35,265 nucleotides of DNA, from contig NZ_CAMBTS010000019.1 of assembly GCF_945870625.1 (NCBI RefSeq), forward strand, positions 1 through 35,265, given 5' to 3'. Position 1 is the first letter of the stretch. The number at the start of each line of letters is the position of its first letter. This stretch comes from Novosphingobium sp. Chol11 (GTDB lineage Bacteria; Pseudomonadota; Alphaproteobacteria; Sphingomonadales; Sphingomonadaceae). The position numbers were made by a program, and so were the translations under genes. Below the pieces are notes generated by a model. That model was not told the DNA's origin and ran no database searches. It was given only the letters and a program-made list of their open reading frames with translations. Positions 25,751-34,229 of this stretch are shown here, one piece after another.

Positions 25751-27238
25751 CTAGGTACTCTTAGGCAGGCGCGAGACCATGCTCAAGGAAACGTCCATAC
25801 CTTCAAGCTGGTAATGCGGCACGAAAGCGAACTTTCCTTTATAATAACCAGGATTCTCTTCGTCGGGAATGATCTCGATCGAAGCCGCCTTCAATGGCTT
25901 GCGCGCCTTTGTCTCTTCGCTCGAGGAGTCGGGCTGGCCATCGACGTAAAGATTGATCCATTCGGTCAGGGCCGTGTTCATCTGCGGGCCGGTCCGCGTA
26001 CCACCGACCCAGTCGCGCACCATGCACTTCAAGTAATGCGCAAAACGGCAGCTGGCGAAGATATAGGGCAAGCGCGCCGAGAGGTTGGCGTTTGCCGTGG
26101 CATTGGGATCGACGAACTGGCCGGGCTTATGCACCGTTTGACCGCCGATAAAGGTCGCCTGATCGGTGTTCTTGCGATGGATCAGCGCCATGAACCCGGC
26201 ACCTGACAATTCCGCCTCGCGCCGATCCGAAATGGCGATCTCGGTCGGGCATTTCAGATCAACGCCGCCATCGTCGCTCGGGAACATCGCCGTGGGCAGC
26301 CCTTCGAGCGTACCCCCCGATTCAACACCGCGGATGCGCGTGCACCAGCCATAGCTGGCAAACGATTCGGTGATTCGTGTAGCCATGCCATAAGCGGCAT
26401 TGACCCACAGATGCTTGTCGTGCTCGCCGCCGGTCTCTTCCTCGAAATCGAACTCTTCGACCGGATCGGTTTTCGCGCCGTAGGTTGCGCGGCCCATGAA
26501 GCGCGGCATCGTCAGTGCAAGATAACGACTGTCGCTGGTATCGCGAAAAGCGCGCCATGCGCCATAGTCGGTCGCATCGAACAGCTTGCCCAGATCGCGC
26601 GGATTGGCCAGTTCCTGCCAGCTTTCCATGCCCATCAGGCTGGGTGCCGCCGCCGAGATGATCGGAGCATGCGCCGCAGCGCCGATCTTCGACAATCCCT
26701 TCATCACTTCAAGATCGGGTGCCGAGTGATCGAGGAAATAATCGCACACGAACGCGCCATAAGGCTGACCGCCCAGCTGGCCGAATTCCGATTCGTAGAT
26801 CTTCTTGAACAGCGGGCTTTGATCCCACGCCGGGCCAGAATACTGGCGGAACATCTTGCGCGTCTCTTCCTTAGCGACGTTCATCACGCGGATCTTGAGT
26901 TGCGGACCAGTCGAAGTGTTCATCACCAGATAGTTCAGACCGCGCCACGCGCTCTCGAGCTTCTGGAAATCTTCGTGATGGATGATCGCGTTGACCTGCT
27001 CGGTCAGCTTCTTGTCAAGCGCCGCGCGCATGGCATCGAGCGTGGCGAAGACATCGGCGCCCACCACGTTGCTGTCTGCCAGCGCCTGCTGCGCCAATGT
27101 CTGAACCGCCGCTTCGATGCGATTTGCACGCGCATCGTCGTTCGGCTTGAATTCCTTTTGCAGCAGCGCCGCAAAATCGTCGGGCGCAAACGCGGTTTCG
27201 GTTGCTGCCGCGCCTGGCTGAAGTTGCTCTTGTGCCAT
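25751..27238 (-). CDS. tssC: T6SS sheath large subunit TssC
   Basis: A 495-residue TssC (VipB/ImpC) protein, the large subunit of the contractile sheath. Family landmarks: a predicted N-terminal helix (FAALLQKEF), EDFQKLESAWRGLNYLV (about 89-105), FGQLGGQPYGAFVCDY (about 150-165), PRFMGRATYGAKTDP (about 244-258) and the C-terminal FVPHYQLEGMDVSLSMVSRLPK that inserts into TssB. The start ATG 27238 follows tssB by 32 bases. It is full length. Confidence 0.96.
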   Translation of the reverse strand: MAQEQLQPGAAATETAFAPDDFAALLQKEFKPNDDARANRIEAAVQTLAQQALADSNVVGADVFATLDAMRAALDKKLTEQVNAIIHHEDFQKLESAWRGLNYLVMNTSTGPQLKIRVMNVAKEETRKMFRQYSGPAWDQSPLFKKIYESEFGQLGGQPYGAFVCDYFLDHSAPDLEVMKGLSKIGAAAHAPIISAAAPSLMGMESWQELANPRDLGKLFDATDYGAWRAFRDTSDSRYLALTMPRFMGRATYGAKTDPVEEFDFEEETGGEHDKHLWVNAAYGMATRITESFASYGWCTRIRGVESGGTLEGLPTAMFPSDDGGVDLKCPTEIAISDRREAELSGAGFMALIHRKNTDQATFIGGQTVHKPGQFVDPNATANANLSARLPYIFASCRFAHYLKCMVRDWVGGTRTGPQMNTALTEWINLYVDGQPDSSSEETKARKPLKAASIEIIPDEENPGYYKGKFAFVPHYQLEGMDVSLSMVSRLPKST

Positions 27239-27270
27239 TGATCCAACACTCCCCCGTGAACGTGAAATTC

Positions 27271-27798
27271 TCAGCCTTGCGCATCATCCTGCGAAGCAGG
27301 GGCGTCGCCCGATGGCTTGGCAGCAGCGAGCGACTTCATCAGGTCCGGATCCTTCAGGACTTTTTCGAGCAACTCTTGCGCGCCATCCTTGCCGTCCATG
27401 TACAGCATCAGATCGTTCAGTTCCTGGCGCGCCTCAAGCAGCTTGGCGAGCGCGGGAACATTCTTTGCCACCGCACCAGGCGAGAAATCTTCCATCGAAG
27501 TGAACGTAAGATCGACGGCGAACTTGCCCTCGCCGGTGAGCGTGTTCTCGACATTGAACGCCGCGCGAGGCGCCATGGCCTTCATCCGCTGATCAAAATT
27601 GTCCATGTCGATTTCGACAAAGTCCCGCTGATCGAGCGACTTCTTCTCGACATGGCTCTTGCCCGAAAGATCGGAGAGCACGCCCATCACGAAAGGAAGC
27701 TCGACCTTCTGCATCGAACCGTAGGTCTCGACTTCATATTCAATATGAACGCGGGGAGCCCGATTTTCCTTGATGAAACGCTGACCTGACTTAGCCAT
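27271..27798 (-). CDS. tssB: T6SS sheath small subunit TssB
   Basis: A 175-residue TssB (VipA/ImpB) protein. Seen are RVHIEYEVETYGSMQKVELPFVMGVLSDLSG, RDFVEIDMDNFDQRMKAM, and LLEARQELNDLMLYMDGKDGAQELLEKVLKD near the C-terminus, all characteristic. The start ATG 27798 has AAAGGGGGG upstream; an upstream in-frame start at 27840 would only add unconserved residues. A 10-base-pair stem-loop lies between tssA and this gene (27896-27935). Confidence 0.95.
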   Translation of the reverse strand: MAKSGQRFIKENRAPRVHIEYEVETYGSMQKVELPFVMGVLSDLSGKSHVEKKSLDQRDFVEIDMDNFDQRMKAMAPRAAFNVENTLTGEGKFAVDLTFTSMEDFSPGAVAKNVPALAKLLEARQELNDLMLYMDGKDGAQELLEKVLKDPDLMKSLAAAKPSGDAPASQDDAQG

Positions 27799-27895
27799 GA
27801 CACCCCCCTTTGAAAAAACTCTCTGTGTACTTGTCACCAAACCCAGTAATCAAACATCCGCAGCAAACAATGGCAACCAATCGGGCGAAGCTCAG

Positions 27896-27935
27896 AGCAT
27901 TGGCTTAAGTCACACCGATGTAAGTAGCCAATGCT
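27896..27935 (-). other. Perfect 10-bp inverted repeat directly behind the tssA stop
   Basis: AGCATTGGCT and AGCCAATGCT with a 20-base loop. It starts at the base after the tssA stop codon and no T-run follows, so it is not a classical terminator. It may be an RNA processing or stability element separating tssA from the sheath genes. Confidence 0.55.
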
Positions 27936-28943
27936 TTATGTACCCGGCGCCTTCATCAGCACTTTTCGCGCCTCTTCGAGGCCGCCTGGAGCAATCTCTT
28001 CCAAAATCGCCATGAAATCGAGATTAACCCAGTCGCGCACACGGCGCAAGGCGAAAGGCACCGGACTTGCCGGCTCCTTGCGCGTGTAGTATTCTTCGAT
28101 GGCAGTGATTGCGCGCAGCACATCCGGCCGCGAATTGATTCGGCCCGACATCGACAAGCTGCCGCCATCGCTGTCGCTGTCGCTATTGCCGTCATCAAAC
28201 GATTCGCCGGAATCGCTCGCATCACCTTCAGCAGCGGACTGCACCCGCAAGAAGCCTGAAACCCCGCGCGCCAATTCATCCAGCACCGCGTAAATCGGCT
28301 GAAAATTCGTGCCGGTTTCGTGCCCGGCATTGGCGACCATCACAGTATCGGCGCGGCGAATCGACGCTGAGATCGTGTTCAGTCGTTCGATGATCGCGCC
28401 GAGATCCTCGTCGGTAGTTTCCTCGAGCAGCGCGCGGAACATCCCGTATCCCGCCTCATCGGTGCCCCCGGCGGCGAACCTTTGGAAGTCAGCACCCGAA
28501 TAGCGACCGAGCCGCGGATGTTCGAGGAGAACCACATTGCGCAGCGGATTGAGGAACTCGCCGATCCGGGTGAGCCCTTCACAAGGGCCCTTGCGCCCCT
28601 GAAAGCCATACTCATCGAGCTGAGGATGCACTGAGTCCCATAGATTTTCGAAGAGGCCGGCCAGCAGCTGCGCGCCGTCTTCGATAGTGCCGAGTTGCCC
28701 CGCCTTCGCCCCGGCGCGCATCATGTAGATCGCCAGCCAGGTATCGCGCGTTTTCTCCGCCTGAGCGGTTATCGTGCGGAGCAAGGCGCGCCAATCGACA
28801 TCGCTTGCGGCACCCGAATCGTCGCTTACCGATGTGTCGAAGGCAGCCTCGATCTCCTGACGGTCGCTGTCATATGACAAGTCCGGTCCGGATGGTTCGC
28901 TTTCACTGATCGGCGCGATCAACGCCTCGATGTCTATGGCCAT
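27936..28943 (-). CDS. tssA: T6SS protein TssA (ImpA N-terminal domain)
   Basis: A 335-residue TssA protein, which caps the growing sheath or primes the baseplate. The N-terminal ImpA domain is evident: IEALIAPISESEPSGPDLSYD, DVDWRALLRTITAQAEKTRDTWLAIYMMRA, ENLWDSVHPQLDEYGFQGRKG. An acidic Ser/Asp-rich linker (about 233-262) separates a short C-terminal domain with RPDVLRAITAIEEYYTRKEPASPVPFALRR and WVNLDFMAILEEI, typical of the short TssA class. It follows the OmpA-like gene by 33 bases. Confidence 0.93.
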   Translation of the reverse strand: MAIDIEALIAPISESEPSGPDLSYDSDRQEIEAAFDTSVSDDSGAASDVDWRALLRTITAQAEKTRDTWLAIYMMRAGAKAGQLGTIEDGAQLLAGLFENLWDSVHPQLDEYGFQGRKGPCEGLTRIGEFLNPLRNVVLLEHPRLGRYSGADFQRFAAGGTDEAGYGMFRALLEETTDEDLGAIIERLNTISASIRRADTVMVANAGHETGTNFQPIYAVLDELARGVSGFLRVQSAAEGDASDSGESFDDGNSDSDSDGGSLSMSGRINSRPDVLRAITAIEEYYTRKEPASPVPFALRRVRDWVNLDFMAILEEIAPGGLEEARKVLMKAPGT

Positions 28944-28976
28944 TGCGCTAGCTGGTCCCCGCCCGATGCGTGCAGG

Positions 28977-29639
28977 TCAATCAGCCTTGACGACTTCCAC
29001 CCGGCGATTGGCAGGCGAACGCGGGTTGCGCGGATTGAGCGGACGATCAAAGCCATAGCCGGCAACGGTAAACCGCGATTTGTCGACCGACTTCGATGCC
29101 AGAAAATCGACCACCGCTTGCGCGCGGCGCTGCGACAGGTCGAGATTATACGCACGATCGCCGACGGCATCGGTGTGGCCCTCGATCGCAAACTTCATGC
29201 CCGCCAGCTTGGGGGAAGCGAGCGCCGCAACAAACTGTGACGCATTGACCTTGGCCTGCGCGGTGAGGTCAGCCGATCCCTTGACAAAGGTGATCAGCAG
29301 GTTGGCACGGCCGGGCTGGGAAATGGCAAACTTCTGCGCGCCATATCCAGCGCCCGATGGCTGTTGCGGGCGCGGGCGCGATGCCGTGACCGCGGGGCGC
29401 GACGGGGTGGACGCGCTGGATGCGGCAACCGCCGGCGATGGCTTGGCACCAGGCTTGGCAATGCTGAAGCCGCGCGATGCGGGCTTGTCGCGGGCCGAGT
29501 CGGCTGGCGCAGCGTCGCAATCACCAGTCAATTGGCAGACAAGCTGATCAGGGCTCTGCTGCGCAACCGGCCCTGATTGCGCTGCTGAAGGGGCGGCAAT
29601 GGCAATCCCCGCGATGGCCACAACAAAGATCAGTCGCAT
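28977..29639 (-). CDS. OmpA-family peptidoglycan-binding protein at the head of the T6SS operon
   Basis: A 220-residue exported protein: signal peptide (MRLIFVVAIAGIAIAAPSAA, cleavage near residue 20), a Pro/Ser/Ala-rich linker (about 45-100), then an OmpA C-terminal domain (about 112-218) with the peptidoglycan-binding pattern EGHTDAVGDRAYNLDLSQRRA; D157 and R172 are the diaminopimelate-binding residues. It probably anchors the T6SS envelope complex to the cell wall, a role that in other systems is a TssL extension or a separate TagL/TagN protein. It is the first gene of the minus-strand operon and divergent from vgrG. Confidence 0.85.
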   Translation of the reverse strand: MRLIFVVAIAGIAIAAPSAAQSGPVAQQSPDQLVCQLTGDCDAAPADSARDKPASRGFSIAKPGAKPSPAVAASSASTPSRPAVTASRPRPQQPSGAGYGAQKFAISQPGRANLLITFVKGSADLTAQAKVNASQFVAALASPKLAGMKFAIEGHTDAVGDRAYNLDLSQRRAQAVVDFLASKSVDKSRFTVAGYGFDRPLNPRNPRSPANRRVEVVKAD

Positions 29640-29757
29640 TGCATCACTTCCCCGGTTGATTTCGACTCTTCAATTTGTATGGCCATAACACGAATTGGGG
29701 GGGCCAAGTATAGGAATGTTGCCGAGCGGCCTTGCCTAAGCAAACCCGTCAATAGCG

Positions 29758-29770
29758 CCGCTAATAGCGG
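29758..29770. promoter_or_regulatory. Palindrome CCGCTA-A-TAGCGG between divergent T6SS units
   Basis: A perfect 6-base inverted repeat around one base, preceded by a further AATAGCG copy at 29751-29757, within the 205-base gap between the ompA-like and vgrG genes. A second short palindrome, TATGGCCATA, is at 29678-29687. Either could be an operator for divergent T6SS promoters. I saw no convincing sigma-54 site. Confidence 0.35.
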
Positions 29771-29844
29771 TTGCATACCGCCGCCCATCAATCAAGCGCA
29801 AGATAAATTTTTGAGCGCGGCGCGATTTTGCCGTAAGGAGCAGG

Positions 29845-31905
29845 ATGTGGAGCGCTGGTGGGGCTGAAATAATGGAACGTCAGGTCAAACTCAAAGTCGA
29901 CGCCGGCGACGAACAGGTCGAACTGATCCGGGTCGAGGCGGCGGAAGCGCTTTCGCAGCACTTTCATCTCGCCATCGATGTGCTGGCGCCGCTGGGAGAG
30001 ATCGACTGGCTGCCGCATCTGGGCAAGCCTGCGGCCGTAACCGTCTATGAAGATGATGAATTACAGCGATATTTTCATGGTGTCGTGGTAGATTGCGCAT
30101 TCATCCGCGAGATCACCGGAATCGGCAAAGATGCCGATGACGCGGGCGGCTGGGTCTATCGGTTGACGCTCAGGCCGAAGGCATTTCTGCACGAGCAGGG
30201 CAAATCCTTCCGCATCTTCCAGAACAAGACGGTCAAGGACATCCTTCAGAACATGTTCGAACGCTGCGGGATCGATGTCGATTACGACAGGCTCGATGGC
30301 GGCACCCGGATGCGCAGCTATTGCGTCCAATATGGTGAGAGTGATTTCGGCTTCATCTCCCGATTGATGGAAGAAGAAGGCATCTATTATTATTACGAGC
30401 ACTCGCGCGAGAAACACGATCTCGTTCTATGCAGTTCGCCCAGCGCACACGCGCAAGTTGCGATGGCCATGACTTACAATCCTGTGGCATCGGCGGTCGC
30501 CATCGTGGATTCGGCGGCGCGCTCGGCGGGGGCGCATAAGCAGTTCATCACCAGCTGGCACGAGCGCGTCTCGACCGGCGGCGAAGCCAAAGTCACGATG
30601 CGCGACTTTGACTTTATCCAGCCGCATCAGCCGCTCGAAGTGGCCTCGGATGCCGAACGCGCACATCCCGAGGACGCTGTCGAGGTCTATGCCTATCCCG
30701 GCCGCTTCTACAAAAAGAATGATGGCACCGATCTTTCGCAAGTGGTGCTGGAGGCCCGCCGCGCCAATCGGCGGACGTTCTCGGGCGAATCGCGGGTCGG
30801 CTCGATCGCATGCGGCCTGATGTTCCATCTGGTCGATCACCCGTTCGCCCGGTTCAACGACAAGTATCTGATTACCCACGTGCATCACAGCATCGCCAGC
30901 GAACTCTACCGATCCGGGGTCGAGCAGGACGGCGCGCATCTCGTGTCATTCGAAGCGATCCCGGGCAATGTTCAATGGCGCGCCCCGCTGACCACGCGGC
31001 GGCCCGTGGTCGCCGGGCCCGAAACAGCGATCGTGACCGGACCCGATGGCGAGCAGATCCATACCGACAAGTACGGGCGCGTTCAGGTCCGCTTTCACTG
31101 GGATCGGCTCGACGTGCAGAAAGGAAACAACGAAGGCGAAAGCTGCTGGATCCGCGTTTCGCAAACCGGCGGGCTGGGCAACATCATCCTGCCGCGGGTG
31201 GGCCAAGAGGTGCTGGTCGATTTCATCAATGGCGACCCGGATCGCCCGATCGTTGTCGGCCGCGTCTTCAATGAATCGCACATGCCGGTCTATGCGCTGC
31301 CTGCGGGCAAGACCAAGGCGGTTTGGCGCACCGAGCGGTACAAGGAGCCCGCAGCTTACCCCGGCGCCGAAAAGCTTGAGATCAAGCAGGAACCTGTCAA
31401 CGAAATCAGGCTGGACGACCAGGGCGGCAAAGAAGAGTTCTTCATGTACGCGCAGCGCGACATGAACACGTGGATCGAATACGATGAAAAACATCATCTT
31501 GGCCACGATCAGAGCATCAAAGTGGGCAACGACCGCACAGTCTATGTCAAAAATAACGAGACCAACACGGTTGAAGAGAACCGCAAGACGACGATCAACC
31601 TGACCGATAGTCTCGAGATCAAGAACAAGCTGACAACCAAGGTTACGGCTGGTGATGAAGAGCGCAACATCAGCAACAATCAGACAATCGAAGTTGGCAA
31701 CGAAATCCTGATCAAAGCAGCCAAAAAGCTCACCCTTAAAGTTGGGGAGAGTTCGATCACCATGGATCCCACCAGCATCACGATCAAGACCGTGACCCTC
31801 AAGATGGAGGGTTCCTTGCTTGCAGAACTCAAATCAGCCCTCAACACGAAGGTCGAAGGGAGCGCGATGCTCACGCTCAAAGGCGGCATGGTGATGATCA
31901 ACTAA
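29845..31905 (+). CDS. vgrG: T6SS spike protein VgrG (TssI)
   Basis: A 686-residue VgrG, the trimeric spike tip. The gp27-like part spans about 10-370 (FHLAIDVLAP, YCVQYGESDFGFISRLMEEEGIYYYYEH split by few residues), the gp5-like OB domain about 390-475 (TGPDGEQIHTDKYGRVQVRF, then LGNIILPRVGQEVLVDF), and the C-terminal needle about 520-686 with repeated valine/threonine/lysine strands. There is no extra C-terminal effector domain. The ATG at 29845 has AAGGAG (29835-29840); an ATG at 29872 is a less likely start. It leads the plus-strand unit. Confidence 0.94.
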   Translation: MWSAGGAEIMERQVKLKVDAGDEQVELIRVEAAEALSQHFHLAIDVLAPLGEIDWLPHLGKPAAVTVYEDDELQRYFHGVVVDCAFIREITGIGKDADDAGGWVYRLTLRPKAFLHEQGKSFRIFQNKTVKDILQNMFERCGIDVDYDRLDGGTRMRSYCVQYGESDFGFISRLMEEEGIYYYYEHSREKHDLVLCSSPSAHAQVAMAMTYNPVASAVAIVDSAARSAGAHKQFITSWHERVSTGGEAKVTMRDFDFIQPHQPLEVASDAERAHPEDAVEVYAYPGRFYKKNDGTDLSQVVLEARRANRRTFSGESRVGSIACGLMFHLVDHPFARFNDKYLITHVHHSIASELYRSGVEQDGAHLVSFEAIPGNVQWRAPLTTRRPVVAGPETAIVTGPDGEQIHTDKYGRVQVRFHWDRLDVQKGNNEGESCWIRVSQTGGLGNIILPRVGQEVLVDFINGDPDRPIVVGRVFNESHMPVYALPAGKTKAVWRTERYKEPAAYPGAEKLEIKQEPVNEIRLDDQGGKEEFFMYAQRDMNTWIEYDEKHHLGHDQSIKVGNDRTVYVKNNETNTVEENRKTTINLTDSLEIKNKLTTKVTAGDEERNISNNQTIEVGNEILIKAAKKLTLKVGESSITMDPTSITIKTVTLKMEGSLLAELKSALNTKVEGSAMLTLKGGMVMIN

Positions 31906-31917
31906 GGAAAAGTTGCG

Positions 31918-32469
31918 ATGACACACTGGACCCAGGTGACTTGGGGAAATGGCGGCCAAGTACTTGAATTTATCGGGCGCGACGCGGACGATATTGCCGC
32001 TGACAGCCATGCGGCCTTGGCGCCTGATCAATATTGCCAAGTGCTGATCGACCGCGGCGATATCATCGCAGCGGTCGAGTTCCTCGGCCACGCCTTGCCG
32101 CGTTATGAGGCGGTGGTTTGGGCGGCGCAAGTGCTGCGGCGGCTCACACCGGGGCAGGATGACATGCTGACTGCAGTGCTGCGCTGGATCGACGATCCCA
32201 ACGATGCCCAGCGGCGCGCGGTTTATGAGCGGGCCGAGCGGTTGCCCAACGACAGCGCCAAAGCGCTGCTCGGTAATGCCGTATTCTATTCGGGCGGGTC
32301 GATATCTGGTCCCGATCTGCCCCCTGTGCTGCCCCCGGCCTTTGCTTGCGGGAAATCTGCATATGGCGCGGTCCTGAAGGCCGCTTATGCCACGAACGAG
32401 CCAGATACCATCTTGCGCGATGCCCTGCGCATCGGCGAAAGCATTGCCAGCGGCGGCGTGATCGCGTGA
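31918..32469 (+). CDS. T6SS-linked protein of unknown function
   Basis: A 183-residue soluble protein lacking signal peptide and membrane segments. I do not firmly recognise it; it may belong to DUF6931, a family I associate with T6SS loci, but I am unsure. Sequence shows helical stretches rich in Ala and acidic residues: DQYCQVLIDRGDIIAAVEFLGHALPRYEAVVWA, then a possible repeat-like WIDDPNDAQRRAVYERAERL; this could be a small helical-repeat adaptor. The start ATG has AAGGAAAA 9 bases upstream. It sits 12 bases behind vgrG and 43 before tagH, so it may be a VgrG adaptor or a regulatory partner. Confidence 0.7.
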   Translation: MTHWTQVTWGNGGQVLEFIGRDADDIAADSHAALAPDQYCQVLIDRGDIIAAVEFLGHALPRYEAVVWAAQVLRRLTPGQDDMLTAVLRWIDDPNDAQRRAVYERAERLPNDSAKALLGNAVFYSGGSISGPDLPPVLPPAFACGKSAYGAVLKAAYATNEPDTILRDALRIGESIASGGVIA

Positions 32470-32512
32470 ACCTGCCGCCGCTCCCTTCGCTTCAAGGCCG
32501 AATATCGCATCC

Positions 32513-34201
32513 ATGCCGCTAACGCTGACCCTTCGCAACACTGACCGGCTGGACAACGGCTCACCCATCTCGCTCGTGCTCGATAAGCGCGGCGCGATCA
32601 TCGGCCGCGCGGCCACGGTTGATTGGTGCCTGCCCGATCCCACGCGCGAGCTTTCATCGCGTCACTGCGAAATCCAGTTCCGCGACGGTGCCTATGTGCT
32701 CACCGACATCAGCACCAACGGCACCTTTCTTCAGGGCAGCGCGGGCCGCCTGCCCGCGCCGCGCACCATTGCCGCAGGCGATGTTTTCGTGATCGGCCAG
32801 TTCGAAATCGTCGCCGCGCTTGATGATGCCACCGCCGCTGCGATGGCCGCGCGCAATGCCTCGCCGCCGCCGCCGGCCTGGAAAGGATGGGGGCCGGCAG
32901 ACGGCGCCGGCGCGCCCAGCCCGGCCCCTGTCGCCACCGGCTGGGATGCCGCCGCGCCCAGTGCGGCCATCTCCGGCGCTGGCCCGATGTCGGGAAACTG
33001 GGCCGCGCCCAGCACCGCGCCCGCCGAGCCCGCAGCCCCTGCTGGTGGCGGATGGGGCGCGATACCGTCCGCTGCGCCCGCCGCGCCTAATGCAACACCG
33101 GGTTGGGGCGCTCCTGCCGCTGCACCGCCGCCCCCGTCTGGCGGCGGTTGGGGCGCGCCGCCCACGCCGGCACAGCCCGCTTCCGGCGGCGGCTGGGGTG
33201 CGCCGCCCGCGGCGGCTGAGCCTGCCAGCGGCGGTTGGGGAGCCTCCGCGCCGCCCCCCGCCGCCTCTTTTGCAGCCCCGGCTGAGGCTTCGACGTGGGA
33301 AGCTGCCGCCCCGCCGCCCCCGCCGCCCTCGGATTGGTCGACCCCTGCCGCCGCCCCGCCGCCGCCGTCAGCGGCCGATGTGTGGGGGCAGGTCGCGGCG
33401 AGCAACGTCGTCGATTGGGCACGCGGCGGCTTCGGCGCGCCCGCGCCTGCACCCGCGTTCGATCCGGCACCGGCCCCCGCGTTTGCGCCGCTCCCCTCTG
33501 CCAGCGCGGCGGTCGCACCGACCATGCCGCCAGCCGAACATACCGCCATGCCGGCTCCCATCAGCGCGCCCGCAGCCATACAGCCCGCACCCGCGCCCGC
33601 GCCCCCGGGGCCAACCGCCAACACTGCGGGCGGCATTGAGCACCTGCTCGCCGCAACCGGGCTCGGTCCCGCCGCGCTGAAGCAGGAACCCGCCGCCGCG
33701 CTGCGCCAGGCCGGCGACGTGCTGCGGCGTTTGGTCGCGGGCTTCGTCGTCATGCTGGAGGCGCGGGCGCGGGCCAAGAGCCAGCTCGGCGCGGCGGGCA
33801 CCAGTCTGGAGTTCGACGGCAACAATCCGCTCAAGTTTGCGCGCACCCCCGAACAGGCGCTGGCGCAGCTGCTCAATCCGGCAGAGCGCGGCTTCATGCC
33901 GGCCGACCGCGCGATCGAGGATGCGTTCCGCGATCTTCAGGCGCATCAGGTGGCCACGTTGAAGGCGATGCAGGGCGCGCTGCGCGCTACGCTCGAAAGG
34001 TTTTCCCCCACCGCCATCCGTGGCCGCGCCGATCAAAGGGGCCTCATCGCCAAGATCATGCCCGGCGCGCGCGATGCGGCGCTCTGGCAAACGTATGAAC
34101 GCGAGTTCGGCGGCGTTGCCCAAGGCTCGGACGAAGCGTTCATGGACGTGTTCGCCAAGGAATTCCGCAAAGCATATGACGAGGCGGTCCACGGCGGTTG
34201 A
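32513..34201 (+). CDS. tagH: FHA-domain T6SS regulator TagH
   Basis: A 562-residue protein of the TagH/Fha (ImpI) type. The N-terminal FHA domain (about 5-100) shows G31-R32, SSRH (48-51) and NGT (69-71), the residues that bind phosphothreonine. The middle (about 115-380) is Pro/Ala/Trp-Gly-rich low-complexity with tandem units. The C-terminal domain (about 385-562; RQAGDVLRRLVAGFVVMLEARA, FGGVAQGSDEAFMDVFAKEFRKAY) is the one found in T6SS Fha proteins. In P. aeruginosa Fha1 is phosphorylated by PpkA and triggers assembly; the convergent kinase gene here fits the same threonine phosphorylation switch. Confidence 0.9.
   Translation: MPLTLTLRNTDRLDNGSPISLVLDKRGAIIGRAATVDWCLPDPTRELSSRHCEIQFRDGAYVLTDISTNGTFLQGSAGRLPAPRTIAAGDVFVIGQFEIVAALDDATAAAMAARNASPPPPAWKGWGPADGAGAPSPAPVATGWDAAAPSAAISGAGPMSGNWAAPSTAPAEPAAPAGGGWGAIPSAAPAAPNATPGWGAPAAAPPPPSGGGWGAPPTPAQPASGGGWGAPPAAAEPASGGWGASAPPPAASFAAPAEASTWEAAAPPPPPPSDWSTPAAAPPPPSAADVWGQVAASNVVDWARGGFGAPAPAPAFDPAPAPAFAPLPSASAAVAPTMPPAEHTAMPAPISAPAAIQPAPAPAPPGPTANTAGGIEHLLAATGLGPAALKQEPAAALRQAGDVLRRLVAGFVVMLEARARAKSQLGAAGTSLEFDGNNPLKFARTPEQALAQLLNPAERGFMPADRAIEDAFRDLQAHQVATLKAMQGALRATLERFSPTAIRGRADQRGLIAKIMPGARDAALWQTYEREFGGVAQGSDEAFMDVFAKEFRKAYDEAVHGG
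33137..33240 (+). repeat. Tandem 45-bp units coding SGGGWGAPP in tagH
   Basis: Two full 45-base (15-residue) units start at S209 and S224 of TagH, with a shorter third unit from S239; looser WGA copies occur upstream from about 33048. They lie in the disordered linker between the FHA and C-terminal domains. Confidence 0.65.
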
Positions 34202-34202
34202 T

Positions 34203-34221
34203 CACTGCGCCATGCGCAGTG
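34203..34221. terminator. Hairpin between convergent tagH and kinase genes
   Basis: CACTGCGC and GCGCAGTG form a perfect 8-base-pair stem with a CAT loop, placed in the 28-base gap between the two convergent stops. It lacks T-runs on both sides, but position suggests a bidirectional transcript end. Confidence 0.5.
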
Positions 34222-34229
34222 CGCCCGGC

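Noticed and set aside
33040..33260. Regular repeats that might be mistaken for a CRISPR array
   Set aside because: They are in frame and encode SGGGWGAPP-type units in the TagH linker; no spacers of unique sequence and no cas genes nearby.
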